Origin: Burkholderia latens
Lineage (GTDB): Bacteria > Pseudomonadota > Gammaproteobacteria > Burkholderiales > Burkholderiaceae
DNA: 64,000 nt
Direction: 5' to 3'
Assembly: GCF_001718795.1 (NCBI RefSeq)
Contig: NZ_CP013438.1
Location: 1,736,001-1,800,000, forward strand
The position numbers were made by a program, and so were the translations under genes. Position 1 is the stretch's first letter. Every line of letters starts with the position of its first letter. Below, piece by piece: positions 48,048-61,018 of the stretch. The notes beneath the pieces were generated by a model. The model searched no databases and had not been told where the DNA came from. It was given only the letters and a program-made list of their open reading frames with translations.

Positions 48048-48677
48048 ATGTCCGTTCAGACCTGGATGTTGTTTGCCGCAGCCTATCTCGCGACGACGCT
48101 GTCGCCGGGCCCGAACGTGCTGCTCGTCATCCGGAACACGGTGCGCTACGGTTCGCGCGGCACTGCCGCGACGATCGCCGGCAACCTCGTCGCGCAAGGT
48201 GTGATCGTGATGCTGGTCGCGCTCGGCGTCGGCGCGGTGCTGGCCGCGATGCCGCCGCTGTTCGTCGCGATGAAAGTCATCGGCGCCGCGTATCTGATCT
48301 TTCTGGGCATCCGGCAACTGCGCAGCGACCGCAACCGGCGCTCGCCGGACGGCAACACGGCAATCGTCGAGCCCGATCGCAGGAAGCTGTTCCGCGAAGC
48401 GCTGTTCGTGTCGGGCAGCAACCCGAAGACGATGATCTTCATGTCCGCGTTCATGCCGCAATTCATCGCGCACGATCGCCCGCTCGCGATGCAGTTCGTC
48501 GTGATGTATGCGACGATCGCGTGCACCGTTGTCGTCGTGCATAGCGTCTATTCGTTCGGCGTGCGCCGGCTGCACCGCGGCTTCGGCGTCAGCCCGTGGG
48601 TACGCACCGCCAAGCGCGCAAGCGGACTGCTGTTCGTCGGGCTCGGGATCAAGCTGCTGACCGCGCGACAGGCTTGA
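48048..48677 (+). CDS. LysE/RhtB-family amino acid exporter
   Basis: A 209-residue, six-helix transporter with the family N-terminus (FAAAYLATTLSPGPNVLLVI) and GSNPKTMIFMSAFMPQFI. CAGGAG upstream supports the start. Substrate unknown; RhtB relatives export threonine, homoserine lactone precursors or other amino acids. It converges with the LRR-kinase gene. Confidence 0.92.
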   Translation: MSVQTWMLFAAAYLATTLSPGPNVLLVIRNTVRYGSRGTAATIAGNLVAQGVIVMLVALGVGAVLAAMPPLFVAMKVIGAAYLIFLGIRQLRSDRNRRSPDGNTAIVEPDRRKLFREALFVSGSNPKTMIFMSAFMPQFIAHDRPLAMQFVVMYATIACTVVVVHSVYSFGVRRLHRGFGVSPWVRTAKRASGLLFVGLGIKLLTARQA

Positions 48678-48707
48678 ACGCCGGAGCCGGCGCCGCCGGT
48701 CGGGCAG

Positions 48708-50033
48708 TCAGCTCCTCGATGCGGCCAGCGCAGCCACGATCTGATCGAACGACGGCCGCGCATCGACGTCCTCGTTGATGCACGCAGCCGCCAGCATGTC
48801 GAGCGCATGCGTGTCGTCCGCAGCCTGCGGCTCGCATCGCGCCAGCAACTCGCCGAGCAGATAACCGAACGCCCTCACTTCGAGCCGCTGTAGCCGCGCC
48901 GCACGCACGCGATCGTGCACGTCGTAGACCGACGCCGCGCCGAAATCGCCGAGCAGCGCGCCGCCCGCACTGTCGTGCAGGATGTTGTGCGCGTACAAGT
49001 CGCCGTGCATGATGCCGCGCGCGTGCAGATGCGCGGCCACCGACGCGATGCCATGCGCGATCCGCAATGCGTGCGCCGGCGCGAATCGCGCGCCATCCGC
49101 ATACACGTCGCGCGTGCACGATGCAAAGCTTGGCGGCCCGGCGAGATTCGTCAGCGCCGGATCCACCAGTTCCATCACGAGGCCGTGCACGCCGTCCGGA
49201 TGACCATGCACCTTGCCCACCACCGGAATCATGTTCGGGTGACGCGCGGCGTGCAGACACGCGGCCATTTCGCAGTCGGGCAGCCCGTCGCTCGTCACCG
49301 CGCCCTTGAACAGCTTCACCGCGACCGCCCGCGGCGCGTGTGCGCTCGCGCGCCACTGCGCACGATATATCACGCCCGAGGCGCCTTCGCCGAGCTTCTG
49401 CTCGCATGACAGCGACGCCCAGTCGATGTCGGCAACGCCCGGCTCGGCCGACGCCGCGGCCTCAGGCGCCGCGCCGAACGGATTGCCGGCGGCCGCGAGC
49501 CACGCGAGTCGCGGCAGGCGCAACAGCCAGTCCGGCAGCGCGTCGAGACGATTCGCCGACACGCGCACCAGTTCGAGTGCGCGGCACGCGGCCATTTCGT
49601 CGGGCAGCGCACGCAGCCGGTTGCCCGCGAGCATCAGTTTCTGCAACCGCGAGCATTCGCCGATTTGTCCCGGCAGTTCGCCGATTTCGTTGTCGGTCAG
49701 GATCAGCCAGCGCAGCGCGCGCGGCAGCGATCCGCGCGGCACCGCGCGGATCCGGTTCGCCTTGAAGCCGATCATGTCGAGCTGCGCGCACGTGCCGAGC
49801 ACTTCCGGCAATTCGGTGAAGCGATTGCCGGATGCGAACAGGATGCGCAGCCGCCGCAGCCGCGCGATGTCGTCCGGCAGCGCGGACAGCGCATTGCCGG
49901 ACAGGTCCAGCACTTCGAGCGTGTCGGCCAGGTCGAAGATCTCGCGCGGAAATTCGGTCAGCCCGCACGCGAGCTTGAGTTGCCGGGCGCCGGCCAGCTG
50001 GCCGGCCTGCAGTTGTTCGAGGGGGGTCGTCAC
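48708..50033 (-). CDS. Leucine-rich-repeat protein with C-terminal Ser/Thr protein kinase
   Basis: A 441-residue eukaryotic-like protein. Residues ~10-205 contain about eight LRR units (LEVLDLSGNALSALPDDIAR, LRWLILTDNEIGELPGQIGE, LQKLMLAGNRLRALPDEM). Residues ~225-440 are a protein kinase: LGEGASGVIYRAQW glycine loop, VAVKLFKG lysine near 238, catalytic loop IMHGDLYAHNIL near 346 and LLGDFGAASVY (DFG) near 361. All key residues are present, so kinase activity is likely. I chose GTG 50033 (MTTPLEQLQAG) because longer openings run into the tRNA. No membrane segment is seen; cytoplasmic signalling is inferred. Confidence 0.88.
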   Translation of the reverse strand: MTTPLEQLQAGQLAGARQLKLACGLTEFPREIFDLADTLEVLDLSGNALSALPDDIARLRRLRILFASGNRFTELPEVLGTCAQLDMIGFKANRIRAVPRGSLPRALRWLILTDNEIGELPGQIGECSRLQKLMLAGNRLRALPDEMAACRALELVRVSANRLDALPDWLLRLPRLAWLAAAGNPFGAAPEAAASAEPGVADIDWASLSCEQKLGEGASGVIYRAQWRASAHAPRAVAVKLFKGAVTSDGLPDCEMAACLHAARHPNMIPVVGKVHGHPDGVHGLVMELVDPALTNLAGPPSFASCTRDVYADGARFAPAHALRIAHGIASVAAHLHARGIMHGDLYAHNILHDSAGGALLGDFGAASVYDVHDRVRAARLQRLEVRAFGYLLGELLARCEPQAADDTHALDMLAAACINEDVDARPSFDQIVAALAASRS

Positions 50034-50181
50034 GGAGAGAAAGCGGGTTCCGGTTGCGATATTCGTCGGATCGATCCGGCGAATTCTACCGGGATCGACT
50101 TCGGCTTCCTCGCAACCGTGTCCCCCCCCTTCACAAACGCGGAATGTGACGCTAGAATTGCGGCCCTTGCAGTACCGAAGT

Positions 50182-50266
50182 GCCGACGTGGTGAAATTGG
50201 TAGACACGCTATCTTGAGGGGGTAGTGGCGAAAGCTGTGCGAGTTCGAGTCTCGCCGTCGGCACCA
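50182..50266 (+). tRNA. tRNA-Leu (anticodon GAG)
   Basis: An 85-base class II tRNA with a 7-bp acceptor stem GCCGACG (50182-50188) and CGTCGGC (50256-50262), discriminator A and encoded CCA. The anticodon loop TTGAGGG sits on CTATC/GGTAG with anticodon GAG at 50216-50218. The long variable arm and GTTCGAGTC T-loop are normal. It reads CUC/CUU leucine codons. Confidence 0.97.
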
Positions 50267-50297
50267 GATACGGTTTTCACCGTATTTCGGAAAGATG

Positions 50298-50337
50298 CAA
50301 AAAACCGCGACAGCGCAACGCTTCGCGGTTTTTTTGT
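50298..50337 (+). terminator. Rho-independent terminator of the tRNA gene
   Basis: AAACCGCGA (from ~50302) pairs with TCGCGGTT (50323-50330), followed by a run of seven or more T. The A-run before the stem makes it potentially bidirectional, also serving the transketolase operon on the other strand. Confidence 0.88.
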
Positions 50338-50422
50338 TTCTGCGGGTATTGTCGTCCGACAGGATCCCGGTCGGACGCCGCCGGCACGAGCGCGAATCGC
50401 CCGCGGCACCGGCGCCGATCCA

Positions 50423-51421
50423 TCATCCGGCCCACGACCGGATGTTCGCCCGCATCGCGCCGGCCGAGATCCCGTAGCGATCATGCAGCGTCGGCAACGC
50501 GCCCGCGGCCAGATATGCATCGGGCAACCCGATCTGCCGGAACGGCACGGCCACGCCGACCGTCATCAGCGCGCTTGCCACCGCTTCGCCGAGCCCGCCG
50601 ATCACCGTATGGTTTTCGGCGACGATCACCATGCGCCCGCTGCGTGACGCCTCGCGAACGATGGTCGCCGTGTCGAGCGGCTTGATCGTCGGCACATGCA
50701 GCACGGCCGCATCGATGCGGTCGGCCTCGAGCGCCTTCGCGACCTCGAGCGAACGCATCGTCATGATCCCGGACGAGATCAACAGCACGTCGTTACCGTC
50801 GCGCAGCAGCTTCGCCTTGCCGAGTTCGAACCGGTAATCGTATTCGTCGAGCACCGCCGGCACGTTGCCGCGCAGCAGGCGTGCATACACCGGCCCCTTG
50901 TGCGCGGCAATCGCCGGCACCATCTGTTCGATGTCCAGCGCGTCGCACGGATCGATCACGGTCATGTTCGGCATCGCGCGCATCAGCGCCAGATCCTCGG
51001 CCGCCTGGTGGCTCGGCCCGTAGCCGGTCGTGAGCCCCGGCAGCGCACATACGAGCTTGACGTCGAGATTGTCCTCGGCGATCGCCTGATGGATGAAGTC
51101 GTACGCGCGACGCGTCGCGAACACCGCATAGGTCGTGACGAACGGCTGCGCGCCTTCGTGTGCAAACCCGGCGGCCGCGCCCATCAGCAATTGCTCGGCC
51201 ATGCCCATCTGGTAATAGCGCTCCGGAAATTCCTTCGCAAAGATGTGCAGGTCCGTGTACTTGCCGAGATCGGCCGTCATGCCGATCACGTTGTCGCGGG
51301 TGCGCGCGAGCTTCGCGAGCGCATGGCCAAACGGCGCGGCACGCGTCGCCTGCCCGTCGGCGGCGATGGACGCGATCATCGCGGATGTCTTCAGGCGCGG
51401 CTTGTTGTCGACGGTGCTCAT
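50423..51421 (-). CDS. Transketolase-like, C-terminal subunit
   Basis: A 332-residue pyrimidine-binding half of a split transketolase: MTADLGKYTDLHIFAKEFPE, RYYQMGMAEQLLMGAAAGFA with the Glu that activates thiamine diphosphate, and the C-terminal transketolase_C domain (NDVLLISSGIMTMRSLEVAK). Paired with the N-terminal subunit by an ATGA overlap. Split transketolases act in specialised sugar pathways such as apiose or sulfosugar breakdown; which one applies here cannot be read from sequence. Confidence 0.92.
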   Translation of the reverse strand: MSTVDNKPRLKTSAMIASIAADGQATRAAPFGHALAKLARTRDNVIGMTADLGKYTDLHIFAKEFPERYYQMGMAEQLLMGAAAGFAHEGAQPFVTTYAVFATRRAYDFIHQAIAEDNLDVKLVCALPGLTTGYGPSHQAAEDLALMRAMPNMTVIDPCDALDIEQMVPAIAAHKGPVYARLLRGNVPAVLDEYDYRFELGKAKLLRDGNDVLLISSGIMTMRSLEVAKALEADRIDAAVLHVPTIKPLDTATIVREASRSGRMVIVAENHTVIGGLGEAVASALMTVGVAVPFRQIGLPDAYLAAGALPTLHDRYGISAGAMRANIRSWAG

Positions 51422-52263
51422 GCGTGTCTCCCTGCTTCGAGTGCGTCGAGCGCGAGTTGCCACTCGTGCGCATCGACGCGAATGAAATGGCTCTTCTCGC
51501 GTGCTTCGAGGAACGGCACACCGCGCCCCATCTTCGTATCGCAGACGATGATGCGCGGCTGCGGCGCGTCATGCGCGCGAGCGTTGTCGAACGCGCGCTT
51601 CACCGCATCGATGTCGTTGCCGTCCACACGTTGCGTGTACCAGCCGAACGCACGGAGCTTGTCGACCAGCGGCTCGAACGCCATGATCTGCGTCGACGGC
51701 CCGTCGGCCTGCTGGTTGTTCACGTCGACGATCGCGATCAGGTTGTCGAGCTTCCAGTGCGCGGCGGACATCAGCCCCTCCCAGATCGCGCCTTCGTCGA
51801 GTTCGCCGTCCGAGAACAGCGTATAGACGAATGCGTCCGAGCCGTTGCGCTTGAGCCCGAGGCAGCGGCCAACGGCGATCGTCAGGCCCTGCCCGAGCGA
51901 ACCGCCGGACATTTCCATCCCGGGCGTGTAGCTTGCCATCCCGGACATCGGCAAACGGCTGTCGTCGCTGCCGTAGGTCTCGAGCTCGTCGGCCGGCAGG
52001 ATCCCGGCTTCGAACAGCGCGGCGTACAGCGCGATCGCATAATGGCCGTTCGACAGCAGGAAGCGGTCGCGCCCTTCCCACTCGGGATCGTCGGGGCGAT
52101 AGCGCATCGCACCGAAGTACGCGACGGCCAGCACGTCGGCGATGTCGAGTGCCTGGCCGACATAGCCCTGGCCCTGCACTTCGCCCATCAGCACGGCGTT
52201 TCTGCGGATGCGGTATGCGCGCTCGGCGAGCGGGACCGCTTCATGGATGGTTTCGGTATCCAT
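51418..52263 (-). CDS. Transketolase-like, N-terminal (ThDP-binding) subunit
   Basis: A 281-residue subunit carrying the thiamine diphosphate motif in FSDGELDEGAIWEG and IAIVDVNNQQADG (the GDG-Xn-NN motif with Ser for the first Gly), plus DRFLLSNGHYAIALYAAL and GGSLGQGLTIAVG. Together with the next gene it forms a full transketolase. It follows the MFS transporter gene by 40 bases. Confidence 0.92.
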   Translation of the reverse strand: MDTETIHEAVPLAERAYRIRRNAVLMGEVQGQGYVGQALDIADVLAVAYFGAMRYRPDDPEWEGRDRFLLSNGHYAIALYAALFEAGILPADELETYGSDDSRLPMSGMASYTPGMEMSGGSLGQGLTIAVGRCLGLKRNGSDAFVYTLFSDGELDEGAIWEGLMSAAHWKLDNLIAIVDVNNQQADGPSTQIMAFEPLVDKLRAFGWYTQRVDGNDIDAVKRAFDNARAHDAPQPRIIVCDTKMGRGVPFLEAREKSHFIRVDAHEWQLALDALEAGRHA

Positions 52264-52303
52264 CGATAACTCCAGTATCGGGTCGAAAGGGATGCAGATC
52301 GAA

Positions 52304-53629
52304 TCAGCGGTTCACAGATCGGGGCACGAGAAACACCAGCAGCGCACCGAACGTGATCGCAACGGAGATGAAGACGAGCCCCGCAGTGGACTTGCCGGTC
52401 AGATCGTTCAGCCAGCCGACGATCGCCGGCGAGAAGAAGCCCGCGAGGTTCGCGAAGCAATTGACCGCGGCGATGCCCGCGGCGGCCGACATCCCGCCGA
52501 GCAGCGCCGTCGGCAGCGACCAGAACTGCGACGACGACGCGAGAATGCCGGCCGACGCGATGCTCAGGCACACGATCGAAGCGCCGACGCTGCCGAGCAT
52601 CGGCAACGTCGCGAAACCCGCCGCCGCGATCAGCATCGGCACTGCGAGATGGAAGCGCCGCTCGCGGTGGCGGTCGGCGCTCATGCCGATCAACGGCAGC
52701 GCGACGATCGCGCACGCATACGGAATCGCGGTGAACAGGCCAACCCACAACGGATCGGCGACGCCTGCCTTGCGAATGATCGTCGGCAGCCAGAACGTGA
52801 GCCCGTACTGCCCGAGCACGACGCAGAAATAGATCGCGGCCATCAGCCACAGCCGGCGGTCGGCAACGAATGCGCGGATCGACAGGTGCGCAGTCGTGTG
52901 CGCGGCGTCGGCCGACACGTTGCGCGCGAGCAAGGCCTTTTCGGTATCGGTCAGCCAGGTTGCGCGGTCGATGCCGTCGTCGAGATACAGCAGGATCGCG
53001 AAGCCGAGCACCAACGAAGGCAGCGCTTCGAGCAAGAACAGCCACTTCCAGCCGGCCATCGACATCGCGCCGTGCAGCGAGTGCATGATTGCGCCGGACA
53101 GCGGCCCGCCGACGATTCCCGCGAGCGGAATCGCCATGAAGAACAGCGAAAGCGCCTTCGCGCGCCGCGCCGCCGGGAACCAGTACGTCAGATACAGGAT
53201 CACGCCCGGCGCGAAGCCGGCTTCGGCAACGCCGAGCAGAAACCGCAGCACGTAGAACGCGGCGGGCGACTTCACGAATACGAAGCTCGCCGAAATCACG
53301 GCCCACGTCAGCATGATGCGCGCGAGCCAGCGGCGCGCACCGACGCGATGCAGGATCAGGTTGCTCGGTACTTCGAACAGGAAGTAGCCCAGGAAGAAAA
53401 TGCCTGCGCCCATGCCGTACACGGTCTCGCTGAAACGAAGGTCGTTGAGCATCTGCAGTTTCGCGAAGCCGACGTTGACGCGATCCAGATAGGCGCCGAG
53501 ATAGCACAGCATCAGGAACGGGATCAGCCGGCGCGCGACCTTCGCATAGGTTGCCGCCTCGAACGTCTGCGCATCGTCCCGTTCCAGCATGTCGCGCTGA
53601 ACCGGCGGTGCGGGGTACTTGGCTCTCAT
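52304..53629 (-). CDS. MFS transporter, anion:cation symporter (ACS) family
   Basis: A 441-residue, 12-helix transporter: DRVNVGFAKLQMLNDLRFSE and FFLGYFLFEVPSNLILHRVG are ACS/phthalate-permease signatures used for organic acids such as tartrate, galactonate or related sugar acids. AGGAGACAAAC before ATG 53629. It probably imports the substrate of the adjacent SDR and transketolase. Confidence 0.92.
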   Translation of the reverse strand: MRAKYPAPPVQRDMLERDDAQTFEAATYAKVARRLIPFLMLCYLGAYLDRVNVGFAKLQMLNDLRFSETVYGMGAGIFFLGYFLFEVPSNLILHRVGARRWLARIMLTWAVISASFVFVKSPAAFYVLRFLLGVAEAGFAPGVILYLTYWFPAARRAKALSLFFMAIPLAGIVGGPLSGAIMHSLHGAMSMAGWKWLFLLEALPSLVLGFAILLYLDDGIDRATWLTDTEKALLARNVSADAAHTTAHLSIRAFVADRRLWLMAAIYFCVVLGQYGLTFWLPTIIRKAGVADPLWVGLFTAIPYACAIVALPLIGMSADRHRERRFHLAVPMLIAAAGFATLPMLGSVGASIVCLSIASAGILASSSQFWSLPTALLGGMSAAAGIAAVNCFANLAGFFSPAIVGWLNDLTGKSTAGLVFISVAITFGALLVFLVPRSVNR

Positions 53630-53703
53630 GTTTGTCTCCTGCCACGGCCCCGGGTTGTCCCGGGTGCATGATGGGCGGCGCCGCGCGTGTCGCGGCGCCG
53701 TTG

Positions 53704-54453
<750 letters not shown>

Positions 54454-54524
54454 CGGTCGTCTCCTGTGTTGATGTGTGTGAGGAGAGTGTCGGCTGCCCG
54501 GACACCCGCATCAACGCGGAAACG

Positions 54525-54540
54525 CTCAGCCATGGCTGAG
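54525..54540. promoter_or_regulatory. Perfect 16-bp palindrome, candidate operator
   Basis: CTCAGCCATGGCTGAG, a perfect inverted repeat followed by an AT-rich AAAATTTC, lies between the LysR gene and the first gene of the transketolase operon, centred about 80 bases upstream of the SDR start. That is where a LysR activator site is expected. Binding is inferred. Confidence 0.6.
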
Positions 54541-54617
54541 AAAATTTCAGATGTCGCCGCGCGGGTCGACGCGGCGTGCTGCAACGCACTATGACAGGCG
54601 GCCGGAACCCGCCACGC

Positions 54618-55517
54618 TCAATCCGCGCGGCCCTGCGCGGCGACCTCCCGCTCGATCCACGCGAGGAAGCGCTTTACGCGCGGCAGTTCGGCGTTCTGCC
54701 GCGGGTAAACGAGATGATGCGCGCCGACTTCGACCGAACGAGTCGCGTCGAATACCGGCACCAGCCGGCCTTCCCGGATCTTCACCGACGCGAGCATCAG
54801 GCTTTCGAGCGCGATGCCGAGGCCGAGCGCGGCCGTTTCGAGCGACATGTACGACCGGTCGAACGAAAAGTCGAACGTCTTCTGCGCGGCAAACGGCACG
54901 CCCACCCGGCCGAACCACTGCTTCCACTGCACCAGCGGCGTTTCGGAATAGATCAGACGATGCGCGAGCAGGTCTTCCGGCGCGTTCACCGGATGCCGTT
55001 CGAGGTATTGCGGCGACGCGAGCGGCGCGATGAACTCGCCGCGCACCGTCTTCACCTCGAGGTTGTCCCAGTTGCCGTAGCCATGGCGGACGTCGATATC
55101 GTAGAAGCCGTTCGAGAACGACACGTTCTCGTACGAACACGCGAGGTTCAACTGGATATCGCCGTTCGCCTCCTGAAACGACGACAACCGCGGCAGCAAC
55201 CACATCAGCCCGAAGCTCGGGCTCGAGTGCACGCGCAGGATGTCGACCTCGGTGCGGCTCGATGCACGCTCGGTCGCGCGGCTGAGATCGGCGAGCGAGC
55301 CCGTGACGTCGGCCAGATAGCGTTCGCCGGTAGGTGTCAGAACGAGGCCGCGCCCCGAGCGCTGGAACAACGGCTGACCGATCTGGGATTCGAGATTGCT
55401 GAGCTGATGACTCACGGCCGACGCGGTCAGGCCTAGCTCTTCCGCCGCGCGATTGACGCTTTTGGTGCGGGCGACGCTTTCGAATGCGATGATCGCCTTG
55501 AGCGGGGGGATGCGCAT
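54618..55517 (-). CDS. LysR-family regulator, GcvA-like
   Basis: A 299-residue regulator whose N-terminus (MRIPPLKAIIAFESVARTKS, NRAAEELGLTASAVSHQLSN, PLFQRSGRGLVLTPTGERYL) is typical of GcvA/AmpR-type LysR proteins, with an effector domain from about residue 90. It is co-directional with and directly upstream of the SDR-MFS-transketolase genes, so it is their likely regulator. The ATG at 55517 is preferred; a longer frame starts at 55580. Confidence 0.9.
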   Translation of the reverse strand: MRIPPLKAIIAFESVARTKSVNRAAEELGLTASAVSHQLSNLESQIGQPLFQRSGRGLVLTPTGERYLADVTGSLADLSRATERASSRTEVDILRVHSSPSFGLMWLLPRLSSFQEANGDIQLNLACSYENVSFSNGFYDIDVRHGYGNWDNLEVKTVRGEFIAPLASPQYLERHPVNAPEDLLAHRLIYSETPLVQWKQWFGRVGVPFAAQKTFDFSFDRSYMSLETAALGLGIALESLMLASVKIREGRLVPVFDATRSVEVGAHHLVYPRQNAELPRVKRFLAWIEREVAAQGRAD

Positions 55518-55532
55518 GTTGGAATCCGGTGA

Positions 55533-57974
<2,442 letters not shown>

Positions 57975-58065
57975 CGCCGCCGCGCCGCCCGCCGTCGCTG
58001 CAGCACCGGGCGCCCGCGATCTGCGTACACTATCCGGCAGGCAACTTCGGGCAACGAGGCAAGCG

Positions 58066-58923
58066 ATGGCAAGCGCGGCGAACGACGACGGCACGAACGG
58101 GCACTGGCTTCAGGCGCGCCGCGACGCGGAAACGGGGATCGAAAGTCTGCGCGCGCATTTCAGCGGCCATGCGTACGATCCGCACGATCACGACGACATG
58201 CTGGTCGGCTTCACCGAACACGGCGTGCAACGCTTCCAGTGCCACCGTTCGCTCCATACGAGCGTGCCCGGCCGCGCGATCCTGATCGAGCCGGGCGCGA
58301 TGCACGACGGTCATGCGCCCGAAGCCGGCGGCTTCACGTACGGGATGCTTTACTTGCCGCAGGCGTGGGTCGAGCGCGCCGCGCGCCGGCTCGGGCTGCC
58401 GGGCCTCGGCAGCGTCGAGACCACGTTCGGCCATACGCTCGTCGACGATCGCGGCCTCGTCGACGCGATCCGGAATGCGTTCTTCGCGATCCACGACAAC
58501 GAAGGCCGGCTCGCGCGCGACCAGACGCTCGACCGCCTGCTGATGCGTCTCGGCAGCCAGCTGGGCAAACCGCTCGCGCCGGAAAGCAATGCCGTGCCGC
58601 CCGCGATCGCGCGGGTGCGCGACCTGCTGCACGAACAGATGGACGGCAACGTCGGCCTCGACGAACTCGCGAGCGTCGCCGGCATCGACCGGTTCCGGCT
58701 GACGCGGATGTTCCAGCGCGCGTTCGGCACGTCGCCGCACGCGTACCTCGTGCGCATGCGACTGCGCGCGGCACGCCGGCTGCTGGCAGCCGGCCGCACG
58801 CCGGCTCAGGTAGCCGCCGACGTCGGCTTCGCCGACCAGAGCCACCTCGGCCGCTGGTTCCGCCGCGCATACCGGATCACGCCGGCCGCGTACCGGCAAC
58901 TCTGCACAAACGTTCCAGACTGA
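58066..58923 (+). CDS. AraC-family regulator with cupin-type sensor
   Basis: A 285-residue regulator. The N-terminus is an AraC_binding cupin (DPHDHDDMLVGFTEHGVQRF, ILIEPGAMHDGHAPEAGG) and the C-terminus holds two HTHs (LDELASVAGIDRFRLTRMFQ and QVAADVGFADQSHLGRWFRR). It precedes a DUF2000 gene by 44 bases. Target not evident; a LysE-type or DUF2000 neighbour is a typical partner. Confidence 0.9.
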   Translation: MASAANDDGTNGHWLQARRDAETGIESLRAHFSGHAYDPHDHDDMLVGFTEHGVQRFQCHRSLHTSVPGRAILIEPGAMHDGHAPEAGGFTYGMLYLPQAWVERAARRLGLPGLGSVETTFGHTLVDDRGLVDAIRNAFFAIHDNEGRLARDQTLDRLLMRLGSQLGKPLAPESNAVPPAIARVRDLLHEQMDGNVGLDELASVAGIDRFRLTRMFQRAFGTSPHAYLVRMRLRAARRLLAAGRTPAQVAADVGFADQSHLGRWFRRAYRITPAAYRQLCTNVPD

Positions 58924-58967
58924 TCGCGCGCGGCATCCGATCATGAGCGCTCCAACCAGGAGCAAGC

Positions 58968-59375
58968 ATGTTCGATACGAAGGTAGCGCTGATCGTGCGC
59001 GACGATCTCGCCGCGTGGCAGAAACTCAATGTCGTCGCGTTTCTCGCGACGGGCGTCGCCGCCGGGGCGCCGGAGGCGCTCGGCGAGCCTTACGAGGATG
59101 CGGCCGGCCGCCGCTACGGCCGGATGCTCGGCCAGCCGATGCTGGTGTTCGCGGCCGATCTGAACGGATTGCAGGCCGCGCACCGGCAGGCACTGTCGCG
59201 CGAGTTGACGATCGTGCCGTACGTGCGCGCGATGTTCTCGACCGGCCATGACGCGGCCAACCGCGAAGCATTTCGCGCCGAGGATGCGGACCACCCGGAT
59301 CTGGTCGGCCTGGCGCTGCACGGGCCGAAGAAGGCCGTCGACAAGGCGGTAAAGGGGCTGGCATTGCACGCATGA
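58968..59375 (+). CDS. DUF2000 family protein
   Basis: A 135-residue soluble protein (VALIVRDDLAAWQKLNVVAF, MLGQPMLVFAADLNGLQAAH, LHGPKKAVDKAVKGLALHA). DUF2000 proteins are structurally close to peptidyl-tRNA hydrolase 2 and commonly lie beside AraC regulators. No activity is established. Probably cotranscribed with the AraC gene. Confidence 0.85.
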   Translation: MFDTKVALIVRDDLAAWQKLNVVAFLATGVAAGAPEALGEPYEDAAGRRYGRMLGQPMLVFAADLNGLQAAHRQALSRELTIVPYVRAMFSTGHDAANREAFRAEDADHPDLVGLALHGPKKAVDKAVKGLALHA

Positions 59376-59543
59376 ACGCGTGCATGCCCGGTTCGCCGTC
59401 GCCGCCCGGCGATGCACGAGCACGTTGATGCAGGACCGGCTGCGACTCCGCTGCGCGGACGGCAGGGCGGCCGTCGTACCGACGCATCCGCACACCGCGG
59501 AAGAAAGCCGCCGGCCCATTGCAGGCCCGCAGCTTCCGTTCGA

Positions 59544-60244
<701 letters not shown>

Positions 60245-60245
<1 letters not shown>

Positions 60246-61018
60246 CACTCTTCCCCCAGATACGCCTTGATCACGCGCGGGTCGTTGCGGACCGCTTCCG
60301 GCGTGCCGATCACGATCGGCCGCCCGTGCTCCATCACGAGGATGCGGTCCGACACGCCCATCACGAGGCTCATGTCGTGCTCGATCAGCAGCACCGATAC
60401 GCCGAACTCGCGGCGCAGCTTGTCGATCAGGTGCTGCAGCTCGATCTTTTCCTGCGGGTTGAGACCGGCCGCCGGCTCGTCCAGCATCAACAGGCGCGGC
60501 TCGGTGATCATGCAGCGCGCAATTTCCAGGCGCCGCTGGTGCCCGTACGACAGCGTGCCGGCCGGCCGGTTGGCAACCGACGTCAGCCCCATCCGGTCGA
60601 GCCATACGGCTGCGCGTTCGAGCGCTTCCTTTTCGGCGCGGCGATACGCGGGCGTCGAGAACAGGCCCGGCAGCAGCCCCGACTTCACCTTGCGGTGCTG
60701 CGCGACGAGCAGGTTCTCGACGACCGTCAGCGACTTGAACAACCGAATGTTCTGAAACGTGCGTACCAGGCCCTTCAGCGCGATCTTGTGGCTCGGCAGC
60801 CCGCCGATCGCGTGACCGTCGAGCACGACGTCGCCGCCGGTCGGCTTGTAGAAGCCGCCGACGCAGTTGAACACCGTGGTCTTGCCCGCGCCGTTCGGCC
60901 CGATGATCGCGAACACCTCGTCGCGGCGCACGTCGAAATCGATGCCGTCCACCGCGAGCAACCCGCCGAAGCGCATCTGCAGCCCGGCGACCTTCAACAG
61001 TTCTGCATTCGCGCTCAT
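60245..61018 (-). CDS. livG: Branched-chain amino acid ABC transporter ATPase LivG
   Basis: A 257-residue ABC ATPase with Walker [19 protein letters not shown], signature [15 protein letters not shown], Walker [18 protein letters not shown] and the LivG-type C-terminus ([20 protein letters not shown]). Start at 61018 ([12 protein letters not shown]) overlaps the livM stop as ATGA; longer in-frame starts lie inside livM. Confidence 0.95.

Noticed and set aside
50034..50264. N-terminal extension of the LRR-kinase through the tRNA-Leu gene.
   Set aside because: A protein start overlapping a tRNA on the other strand is unlikely, and the extended residues have no LRR pattern; the GTG at 50033 was preferred.
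59376..59543. A small gene between DUF2000 and livF.
   Set aside because: No frame has a ribosome site or plausible codon use; it is a convergent spacer.
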